Shown piece after piece: positions 7,047 to 14,073 of a stretch of 19,476 nt of DNA. Under the pieces are notes generated by a model. It did not search any database, had not been told where the DNA came from, and worked only from the letters and a program-made list of their open reading frames with translations. Position 1 is the first letter of the stretch. Each line of letters begins with the position of its first letter. The position numbers were made by a program, and so were the translations under genes. Source of the DNA: CAUZEO01 sp963578625 (GTDB lineage: Bacteria > Verrucomicrobiota > Kiritimatiellia > SLOV01); assembly GCA_963578625.1 (NCBI GenBank), contig CAUZEO010000055.1, forward strand, positions 1 to 19,476, given 5' to 3'.

Positions 7047-10000
7047 CTACAATGAAGAACTCGTTAGCTTCAAGTATCCTCCCGCCGCGATTGTGTGGCG
7101 CTGCGGGGCGAATTCAAGTCCGGGCAAGTCCATCGCTCGTTTGAACCGGGCCGTGATCGGTTTGTCCGTAGGATTGTTCGCTGCAACGTGCCACTCGTAT
7201 TTCGCCCCGCTCTGACTCGACCGCGGCATGACTTCCAGGACCAGTTCGGCGTTGTCGCAGACGATCGGATGGCCGATGACCACGTGCGTTTCCGGCACCT
7301 GGTCGGGGTAGAGGGCCGCGTGCACATACCCCTCCATGTCGAAGCCGAGGGACGTGTAGACTTCCTTCCCGTCCGTATAATTCCCGGTGGTGTGGCCGGC
7401 AATCTGAAATAGCCCTGCGCTCCATCTCGGGTTCAACGCGTCCACACGTACCGGTATCGTCAACGCGATTTCTTCAGATGGGCGCCTGACCTTCAATTCG
7501 ATGGGTTCGTTCCCCTCTGCCTCGACGTCGAAGTATCCGGGGCTGTCCAACACCCGCCCACGGATGACCTTCATCCCCTCCGGCCGGCGCAGATACGCCA
7601 GTACCCTTAGAAACCGCTCGGGCCCGCGGGCCTCGGTGTCGATCGCTTCGTTGACCGAGAACAGTTCGTGATGATAAGACTTCCCCGCCTTGACTTTCGT
7701 GCCGGCGATATCCGCGAAGAGCCCGGCCTGCCAGCTATCCTTATTGACCATCACCTCCAATATGACCGGATTGCTGCGGTTGATGAACAAAACATTGTTG
7801 TAGGTCGCCGTCGAATAGATGCCGAACCACCCCCCGGTGTCGATTCGTTTCCGGATCGTCTCGTTCGCTTTCGATAGATCGAATTCTTCATACGTAGTAC
7901 CGTGTCCGACCACGACGGCCACCGGCCTGCTGGTCTTCCGGTCGCTCGACTGAAGTTGCAACGTCTCGACCACCTGGTCGGCCTTAAACGTCACATGGCA
8001 GGAAAAATTGGCCATCGTGGCACCGCTTCGAACACTGTACGCCGCCCAGCCGGTCGGCTGAACGCCCTGGAGCGGACGGTTGAACTCGGTGTACCTGCGC
8101 ACCGATTCCAACAGTCGCGACGGATCGAGGGGCCCGTACGTATGCCAGGAGTTGATCGGAGGCGTTTCCGGGTCGTATACCTCCCGTTTCACGGAACGAA
8201 CAACGATCGCCTGGTCGTCGGTGGACTCCATGATGGGGATGGCGTTCATTCCCATGCCTTCCGCCCCGAGGCTGCTGGTCAGCTGCGGTTCGGTCGCGCC
8301 TAAATGCACCACCGGGCGAAGTCCTTTCGGCCCGCCGTCCCACGTCTCGCCGCCGGGAAATTCGGGATACATGTGGGATCGAAACATCCCAATGCCGCGG
8401 GCCAGCAACCCGTGCCCGCAATCATTCACATGATCCCCGCAAAAGGCAACGCACAGCGAGCCGGGCTTCCAGCAGCGACGCGGGAAGCTGACAGCCTTTC
8501 CGCCCTGCATGTCCTCGGCGATCACGACCAGGTTCTGCTGAACGATTCCCGGCAAATACAGAACCTCGTGAAAGCTTTTTGCCCCGCCCGGCAGGAATCT
8601 GCGAACCTGCCGCCGGCCGTTCATGACCCGGATCTCCGCCAGTCCGATGTCGGAGGTGACGTGAAGTTCCGACTCCATCAGTTCGGCATCGACTACGAAC
8701 GACTCGGCGCCGTAGGTGGCCGCGGTCCGGTCGGTCTCCGGCCAGGCGCGGATCATCGGCCCGTCGGAGGGGAAAACGTTCATCCCATCGTACTGGCTAT
8801 TCCAACGCAGGCAGGTCTTGACCAGTTCGTTCACTGATGCCGCCTGGGCGTAGGTCAGGGCGTTGCCGCTACGGACCTCCCGAATCAATTCTTCCGGCGA
8901 CTGCACCAGGTTGAAGGCTACCGGCATCGACGTCAGCGTTCCTTCCACCGCCACCAGGAAATCTTCCGTCAGGTCTTCGACCCGCTTGCCGTCGCGATAG
9001 AATAGGATGGCCGCGGCCGAGTTGAGCTTAAGGTCGGCCACCTTCATGGCGCGCGGGTCGTCAAAGTTGAAATAACCCACCATGTGCCCTTCGTAGCGCT
9101 CGTGGTCATACAGGACCCAGTGCAGGAATTCAGCCGGCTCACCCTTCTTGCGTTGAACGGCAAGAATGGACTGGTCTGGACCGATTAGAATCGAGTCTCT
9201 AGGCCACGGCAGATCGTGACCGGCTAAAAACATGTGATTGCCGATATTGGTATCGATCTTGTAGCCGGGAAGAAGGAGCAATTTGCTGTCGCTGTGTTGT
9301 TTACATTCGCCGCCAAGTTCGCGAAGGGACTCGGGGGTGAGTTTGTTGAACTGCTCGCAAAAAATCAGGAAGTCGAGACCGGCTTTCCGGGCGGAGGCGG
9401 CGTAGTCGGCCACGCTGCCCTTGGCACCGCTCCATTCGGATTGTGCGCCGATGAGACCGCGGAAGACCGGATCGCCGGGTTTGGAGCGATGCAGAGCCTT
9501 CTCCTTGGCAGACCAGAACTTATCTTCGAATTTTTTCTTGGCACCCGCGCGAAGGTTCGGTGGCGTCAAGCGGGACGTCGTTGCCGTGTACCCTCCCACC
9601 GCGCCGGACTTCAAGCTCGGTTCGGCGAGCCAGCGAATCGTGTTGAGAATCATTCGCTCGAAATCGGATTCGATGCCGTTCATTCCCCGTGACAGGCATC
9701 GACGATTGAAAAGCCACTGGGTGCCCGATCCGATGGAGAACGGCACCTCGTGGGCGGCCAGGAAGATCCGGCCACGCTTGTACTCACGGATCGCCATGAG
9801 GTCGGGTTCTTTCACCCCGCCGGGACGTACCAGCGGGTCCGGTTGGGGGTCAATCCCGGTCTTCTTCAGATCGATCGGTATCGTGTGGGAGGTCGGCGTG
9901 CCTTTAACCACGACCTGCCAATCATCCGAGACGGAGATGGGGCCGGTCCAGGAGGCATTGTAGTGCTCCCCGTAGGGCAGCCAGAGATTGCGCACACCCT

Positions 10001-10556
10001 CGGTCACGGGCGAAGGGAGAATCGTGTCGACGCGCATGATCGGCTCGTGCCCGCGCATGCGCGGCATCTGGGCGATTCGGTCCTGATCGGTTTCGACATA
10101 GAATTCCAGAGGCAGGCGGGCACCCCATGGCTCAATCAGGGTTCGCAACCCTTCATCGGCGTTGTCTGTATGTACCATCATGAACACCCCGCCCCCAGCG
10201 TCGAGGTAACGCTCAACGAGCCGGACATACTCGTCGAGCCGCGGGCCCTCTCGTGGAAAGAGAAAGTTGCGCTCGCCTTCGTCCGGCTCCGGGACCCCGT
10301 ACAACACCAGGATGTTGTATTGGCTGATCCGTTCCCAATCCAACTCGGTGCTGCTCTCGGTGTAGTCGGGTTGAAAACCGAGCTCGTGAATTTCTCCCAA
10401 CCAGTCGAGGTCCAAATAGGGCCGAAGCGCCACACCTTTAGGGGTGCAGAACAGGATTGACGGGCCGGAATGGGGGGAAGTGTTCTCCGCCGTTGTCGGT
10501 ATGGCAAAGCCAACGAACAAGGACATGACCAGAAAGCATTCTTGGATTCGCATCAT
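7047..10556 (-). CDS. Large secreted protein with ThuA/GATase-like domain and degenerate PHP-like domain
   Basis: I place the start at the ATG ending at 10556: AAAGG lies nine bases upstream and a signal peptide follows at once (MMRIQECFLVMSLFVGFAIP, cleavage near TTA/EN). The product is 1169 residues. Residues 30-320 resemble the ThuA/type-1 glutamine-amidotransferase fold: alternating strands such as NILVLYGV, a GGGVFMMVH turn, and RGRIFLAAHE...MILNTIRWL at the end. Residues about 363-450 resemble a PHP domain (SVADYAASARKAGLDFLIF, LLLLPGYKI, GNHMFLAG), but the H-x-H and D-H metal motifs are replaced. The rest is beta-rich and unassigned. Residues about 1046-1093 carry the HTTGxYTDG...YTSLGFD...PDQVPxTHVV module shared with the broken gene at 1-933. 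It is the last gene of the sulfatase cluster, 41 bases after the preceding stop codon. The function is unknown, and the fold calls are from memory of family patterns. Confidence 0.8.
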   Translation of the reverse strand: MMRIQECFLVMSLFVGFAIPTTAENTSPHSGPSILFCTPKGVALRPYLDLDWLGEIHELGFQPDYTESSTELDWERISQYNILVLYGVPEPDEGERNFLFPREGPRLDEYVRLVERYLDAGGGVFMMVHTDNADEGLRTLIEPWGARLPLEFYVETDQDRIAQMPRMRGHEPIMRVDTILPSPVTEGVRNLWLPYGEHYNASWTGPISVSDDWQVVVKGTPTSHTIPIDLKKTGIDPQPDPLVRPGGVKEPDLMAIREYKRGRIFLAAHEVPFSIGSGTQWLFNRRCLSRGMNGIESDFERMILNTIRWLAEPSLKSGAVGGYTATTSRLTPPNLRAGAKKKFEDKFWSAKEKALHRSKPGDPVFRGLIGAQSEWSGAKGSVADYAASARKAGLDFLIFCEQFNKLTPESLRELGGECKQHSDSKLLLLPGYKIDTNIGNHMFLAGHDLPWPRDSILIGPDQSILAVQRKKGEPAEFLHWVLYDHERYEGHMVGYFNFDDPRAMKVADLKLNSAAAILFYRDGKRVEDLTEDFLVAVEGTLTSMPVAFNLVQSPEELIREVRSGNALTYAQAASVNELVKTCLRWNSQYDGMNVFPSDGPMIRAWPETDRTAATYGAESFVVDAELMESELHVTSDIGLAEIRVMNGRRQVRRFLPGGAKSFHEVLYLPGIVQQNLVVIAEDMQGGKAVSFPRRCWKPGSLCVAFCGDHVNDCGHGLLARGIGMFRSHMYPEFPGGETWDGGPKGLRPVVHLGATEPQLTSSLGAEGMGMNAIPIMESTDDQAIVVRSVKREVYDPETPPINSWHTYGPLDPSRLLESVRRYTEFNRPLQGVQPTGWAAYSVRSGATMANFSCHVTFKADQVVETLQLQSSDRKTSRPVAVVVGHGTTYEEFDLSKANETIRKRIDTGGWFGIYSTATYNNVLFINRSNPVILEVMVNKDSWQAGLFADIAGTKVKAGKSYHHELFSVNEAIDTEARGPERFLRVLAYLRRPEGMKVIRGRVLDSPGYFDVEAEGNEPIELKVRRPSEEIALTIPVRVDALNPRWSAGLFQIAGHTTGNYTDGKEVYTSLGFDMEGYVHAALYPDQVPETHVVIGHPIVCDNAELVLEVMPRSSQSGAKYEWHVAANNPTDKPITARFKRAMDLPGLEFAPQRHTIAAGGYLKLTSSSL

Positions 10557-10575
10557 TTGCATCTGCCTTTCGTTT

Positions 10576-10597
10576 GAACGCTCCCGCCGAGCTTGCT
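10576..10597. repeat. Half copy of the GCCGAGC palindromic repeat
   Basis: These 22 bases closely match the left part of the 48-bp palindrome at 13887-13934 (both read GAACGC..CCGCCGAGC..GCT). The element sits just after the stop codon of the CBM-like gene (10598-10600) and just before the large secreted gene. It makes an in-frame GTG at 10604 look like a start; the resulting K-Q-A-R-R-E-R segment would be repeat-derived and not part of the protein. Confidence 0.5.
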
Positions 10598-12193
10598 TCA
10601 GCACTCCTCCAACGCAACATCATCAAACCACGCCATTCCCGGTCCTTCCAGGTCCAGGTACAACCAGCCGAACTGCCCATCGGCTGGTGTGCGAAACGTG
10701 TCCTCTACATAAGTCCAGTCGCAGGTGCCGCGTACCGGTCCCGCGATATGACTGCTGTGCTTGTCGGTAGGTTTGAAGCCGATTTCGTCCAATCGGATCC
10801 GTGCGCCGTTTCCCGATACGTCTTCGCACTTGATCCACCCCGAGAGGCGATAGGTCGTGTCCGGGTCGAGATGGGGCGTGGGCCCGCTACTGCGTGCGTC
10901 GGCCTTCGCCCCGTCGGTCCCACGCACCCGAATCGAACTCGTACCCGAATGTCCGCAACCCCGGTCCCAATACACCTCGGCGTCTTCAAATAACTTCGCG
11001 TGAATAAAACTGCCGGCAATCGTCCGGTCGTAAGGCACCGGAGACTCGAAATCGTTGACGCACCCATAGTAGAAGGAAGGAAACTGGGGATTGTAATTCA
11101 CGCGCCCGCTCGCATCCTCGTCGCACCATCCGGGTTCGGTCACAATCGAATTCGGATGGTTCACGTCCACGCCGTAATCGATCAGCACGGATTCCCGCGC
11201 GACTTGCGCTGCCACTTCCGGCAGCAGGCTGTAAAGGCGAAAACGTGTCCGCCACTCGCGATGGGCTTCCGTATAGCCTTCCGGGGGGAGGCAGATCAGA
11301 TGCTCGTCATAAATATTGCAGCATGTTGCGCCGACGAGATCGAAGTTGCGGTCAACAAAGTCCAGCACGGGATTGGTGTGAGGATCCATGAAGTAACCGA
11401 TGAATCCGCCGCCCTCATCTCCGGGAGAAACACCGATTTGCCGCTCGTCACTATTCATACCTGGCGTCATGTATCCCACGGGATTGTGGGGCCAGCGCAC
11501 CCATCGTCCGTCGGGATGAGACCAGATCGTGCATTGATGCCGCTTGCGGGCCGGGCGATTGTCATACACGCCGCCCGTATAAAAGTTGCAGCATTCGATC
11601 AGGTAGTGGTTGGGCGCGCCCAATGTCGCAGTCACATCCGCCACGTAACTGTCCGCTAGCGGGTCGTAACTCAAGGTGAAAACATGTTCACCACGGATGG
11701 AGTCATCATGGGCGTACGTATGGGCAATGGAGAATTGCAACGAGTCCCCACCGCCGTTTTCGAAGTGCCAAACCATTTTCGGTTTGGTTTTCACGATAGG
11801 ATTTTCGACGTCGTTGTTCTGCGGAACCGGTACATCCTGCGCGATCGACCACGGCAGCGCGGGCCGTCGTTCCCCGCTCATGGTGCCGCAGAGCCACCAC
11901 TGCGCGATGATGCGTCCGCCCTGAAATGTTGGTGCATGGTAGATCGCCGGCACCTCCCGCGGCTGCGGCGTGTCAATCCCCGGGTGTGGTGCGACCCATT
12001 CGAACAGGGCTTCGACGGTGTCGATCAAGCCCACGCGCTCGCCGTGATCGGTGATCCAAATAAAACGCTCGTCCGTAGAGGTGAAAGCCAGGTCCACCTG
12101 TCGTTCCGCGCGTTGTGCGAGCTGGCCGGGGGAAGTGAGTCGCTCAAGCCAGTTACCTAGAGCGGTTTGGTTGCCGAGTGAGGTCGTAGCCAT
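10598..12193 (-). CDS. Unrecognised protein with C-terminal CBM4/9-like carbohydrate-binding domain
   Basis: The product is 531 residues from the ATG at 12191-12193 (MATTSLGNQTALGNW). That start has no clear Shine-Dalgarno site. An upstream in-frame ATG at 12304 would add 37 residues with no domain character. Residues about 375-531 have the jelly-roll carbohydrate-binding pattern: GHSGTSSIRV, LDPDTTYRLSGWIK, GTCDWTYVEDTFRTP, LYLDLEGPGMAWFDDV. The first 370 residues are not a family I recognise. They are rich in Trp and aromatic strands, with two Cys-Cys pairs (ECCNFYTGG and ATCCNIYD), and may be a beta-sandwich. No signal peptide is visible, which is odd for a CBM-bearing protein. It follows the sulfatase by 201 bases and precedes the large secreted gene by 41, so co-transcription is likely. 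It could be an intracellular glycan-processing enzyme or accessory factor, but no catalytic motif was identified. Confidence 0.75.
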   Translation of the reverse strand: MATTSLGNQTALGNWLERLTSPGQLAQRAERQVDLAFTSTDERFIWITDHGERVGLIDTVEALFEWVAPHPGIDTPQPREVPAIYHAPTFQGGRIIAQWWLCGTMSGERRPALPWSIAQDVPVPQNNDVENPIVKTKPKMVWHFENGGGDSLQFSIAHTYAHDDSIRGEHVFTLSYDPLADSYVADVTATLGAPNHYLIECCNFYTGGVYDNRPARKRHQCTIWSHPDGRWVRWPHNPVGYMTPGMNSDERQIGVSPGDEGGGFIGYFMDPHTNPVLDFVDRNFDLVGATCCNIYDEHLICLPPEGYTEAHREWRTRFRLYSLLPEVAAQVARESVLIDYGVDVNHPNSIVTEPGWCDEDASGRVNYNPQFPSFYYGCVNDFESPVPYDRTIAGSFIHAKLFEDAEVYWDRGCGHSGTSSIRVRGTDGAKADARSSGPTPHLDPDTTYRLSGWIKCEDVSGNGARIRLDEIGFKPTDKHSSHIAGPVRGTCDWTYVEDTFRTPADGQFGWLYLDLEGPGMAWFDDVALEEC

Positions 12194-12394
12194 GAAGATA
12201 TTAAGCCGTAGGATACGGGAGATTAGAAGGGCAAAGTGTTGTGGCAGCGTGCGGTGGGGCAGAAATCGCTGTCTGTCTCCGCGCTCGCGCCCAAATCGAG
12301 CCATTCACCCCGATCATAGAGTGCGAGCATGATTGCGGTATTGAGTGCGTTCTGCCCCGATCCGCCGCCCCTTGAATCCCCGCTCCCGCTTTTA

Positions 12395-13819
12395 TTATGC
12401 CCGAAATGTGCGCCGTCCGCCGGGCGTCGCGGCGTCAAGTTGTCGCACGGCCAATTCATGAAGCAATTCGGCTTTCTCTTCGGCAAAGGACGCTTCATTC
12501 CACAGGTTGCGCCGTTCGTCAGGATCTTCGGCGAGATGGTACATTTCGCCGTAGGCTGTGTCATTGTAGACCGAAAGCTTCCAATCCGAGGAACGCAGTG
12601 TGACGACACGGCGCTCAGGCGTGAACCAGGGGCCCCGCTGTTCGGTGAGGGTGAATCGGTACGGCTCGGAATCCAGGGGACATCCGATGCCGGGCAGAAT
12701 GCTGCCCTGGCATGCGGGGGGAATGCCCACACCGCAGATCGAGAGCACGGTGGACATGATATCGATCTGCTGAACGCTGTTCAGAACCACCACGTCCTGA
12801 TGGTCGACACCTGCGCCGGCAACGATTAAAGGAACTCGCAGGAGCGCGTCGTATTGATAGAGCCCCTTGTAGAGCAAACCATGATCGCCCAGCAATTCGC
12901 CATGGTCCGATGTGAAGAGAATCAAGGTTGGCCGGTCGTCGTCATCGACGACGTTGAGAATGCGCCCGATTTGTTCATCAATGAAATTGACCATGCCATA
13001 ATAATTGGCGCGAACACCGAGCCACTGATCCTCCGTCGCGTCACACAGCGGTTGCGCAATAAGAGGATGCGTGCCCCGATGGAGCCGTTCGAAATGCGGA
13101 GGCAGATCGGACCAGTCGTCCGGAGCGGGAATGCGTCCGGGGATCTTCTCCCGGGGCACCATGGCCGCAAATCGTTCCGGCGTCGCAAAGGGGTGGTGCG
13201 GTTTCGGAAAAGAGACGTGCATGAACATGGGGCCATGCTGGACGCGGTTGCGCCACGCGGCCATGGCCTGGTCCGCAACCCAGCGGGTTGAATCCAATTC
13301 CTCGGGAAGGGCTTCTCCGGGCTCGTAGAGGTCGCACAATCGTTTTGGCGGGAACTCGTGCGGGAGTCGCCGCACCTCATTCGGGGCCGTTTCCCGGAGC
13401 CAGTGACGGTACCCACCGGGCCGTTCCCCTTCAGTGAGACGAACCAGGTCAAAGCCGAACGAACCGTCTCCTGGTTGGGAGGGAGCCATGGCCGGCGTGA
13501 GATGAAGCTTGCCGATCATCGCTGTGCCGTAGCCCGCTTGTTGCAGAACGCGAGGCAGCAGCGTCGGCCTGTCCTCCAGCCCCACGCCGTTTGCCCACAC
13601 TCCGTGAGTTCCCATATACTGACCCGTCATCCAGCACGCACGCGAGGGCATGCACACCGGCGCCTGGCAAATTGCGTTCTCATAGCGGATTCCCTGCCGC
13701 GCCAAGGTGTCGAAATTCGGCGTATGGACAGCCTGGTTTCCCGAACATCCGAGAGAATCCGCCCGCTGTTGATCGGTCGTGATCAGGAGAAGGTTGGGTG
13801 ACTTTTTGACTGGGTCCAT
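12395..13819 (-). CDS. Type I (formylglycine-dependent) sulfatase, no signal peptide
   Basis: The 474-residue protein belongs to the alkaline-phosphatase-superfamily type I sulfatases, which hydrolyse sulfate esters of glycans or small molecules. Visible motifs: NLLLITTDQQRADSLG (metal-binding D16), the formylglycine signature C56-M-P-S-R60 followed by ACWMTGQ, GKLH (K104, H106), KPHHPF (206-211) and SDHGELLGDHG (D305, H306, with H313) plus K318. All core catalytic and calcium-binding positions seem present, with a C-terminal sub-domain containing WKL and DPDERRNLW. The Cys-type site needs an anSME or FGE maturase, not encoded here. The N terminus (MDPVKKSPN) has no secretion signal, so a cytoplasmic enzyme acting on an imported substrate is inferred. 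It starts 254 bases from the divergent ABC importer genes and heads the leftward cluster. The ribosome site is weak (AGG six bases upstream). Confidence 0.95.
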   Translation of the reverse strand: MDPVKKSPNLLLITTDQQRADSLGCSGNQAVHTPNFDTLARQGIRYENAICQAPVCMPSRACWMTGQYMGTHGVWANGVGLEDRPTLLPRVLQQAGYGTAMIGKLHLTPAMAPSQPGDGSFGFDLVRLTEGERPGGYRHWLRETAPNEVRRLPHEFPPKRLCDLYEPGEALPEELDSTRWVADQAMAAWRNRVQHGPMFMHVSFPKPHHPFATPERFAAMVPREKIPGRIPAPDDWSDLPPHFERLHRGTHPLIAQPLCDATEDQWLGVRANYYGMVNFIDEQIGRILNVVDDDDRPTLILFTSDHGELLGDHGLLYKGLYQYDALLRVPLIVAGAGVDHQDVVVLNSVQQIDIMSTVLSICGVGIPPACQGSILPGIGCPLDSEPYRFTLTEQRGPWFTPERRVVTLRSSDWKLSVYNDTAYGEMYHLAEDPDERRNLWNEASFAEEKAELLHELAVRQLDAATPGGRRTFRA

Positions 13820-13886
13820 GAAAGCCTATGGTTGCATGATTCGTTCTTTTCTGGAAGTAATTGGCACAGGTTGGTCGTGTATACTG

Positions 13887-13934
13887 CCGGACGAACGCCG
13901 CCGCCGAGCAAGCTCGGCGGCGGCGTTCGTCCGG
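13887..13934. repeat. Perfect 48-bp palindrome with 23-bp arms
   Basis: Arms 13887-13909 and 13912-13934 are exact reverse complements around a 2-base AA centre. Each arm contains GAACGCCGCCGCCGAGC on one strand or the other. It lies 68 bases upstream of the sulfatase ATG and 140 bases upstream of the importer gene, in the divergent promoter region. No T-tract follows on either strand. Related partial elements occur at 10576-10597 and 6881-6975, so it resembles a REP-like intergenic element more than a regulator site, though a cruciform or leader hairpin in the sulfatase mRNA is possible. Confidence 0.85.
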
Positions 13935-13991
13935 TGTCCGTGGGGCCTCTGGCTGAGCAGGATTTTTGACGGTATGCGAATCATATCTGGT

Positions 13992-14030
13992 TTCAGGTTG
14001 CAGTATTGTACTCCCGCCCTGATACCTGAA
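13992..14030. promoter_or_regulatory. Imperfect inverted repeat upstream of importer operon
   Basis: TTCAGGTTGCAG (13992-14003) and CTGATACCTGAA (14019-14030) pair at 10 of 12 positions, with a 15-base spacer. The repeat ends 43 bases before the ATG at 14074. It could be an operator for a sugar-responsive regulator or an mRNA leader hairpin. No regulator gene is in the window. I could not place a convincing -35/-10 pair in the 13820-14073 gap. Confidence 0.3.
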
Positions 14031-14073
14031 CTCTCCAGGAAGCGGGAAGCAATGCACTACACTCGAAGAATCA

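Noticed and set aside
10557..10604. GTG at 10604 as start of the large secreted gene
   Set aside because: It overlaps the stop of the preceding gene, would place a repeat-derived K-Q-A-R-R-E-R stretch before the signal peptide, and has no better ribosome site than the ATG at 10556.
12194..12304. ATG at 12304 as start of the CBM-like gene
   Set aside because: The extra 37 residues look like translated spacer, and the GGGG-rich site is too close to the ATG. The choice remains uncertain because the ATG at 12193 also lacks a ribosome site.
12223..12394. Protein-like stretch (ALNTAIMLALYDRGEWLDLG) in the spacer between sulfatase and CBM-like gene
   Set aside because: The short piece reads plausibly but overlaps the sulfatase end out of frame, has no start with a ribosome site, and matches nothing I know. 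It may be a decayed fragment, but the support is too thin.
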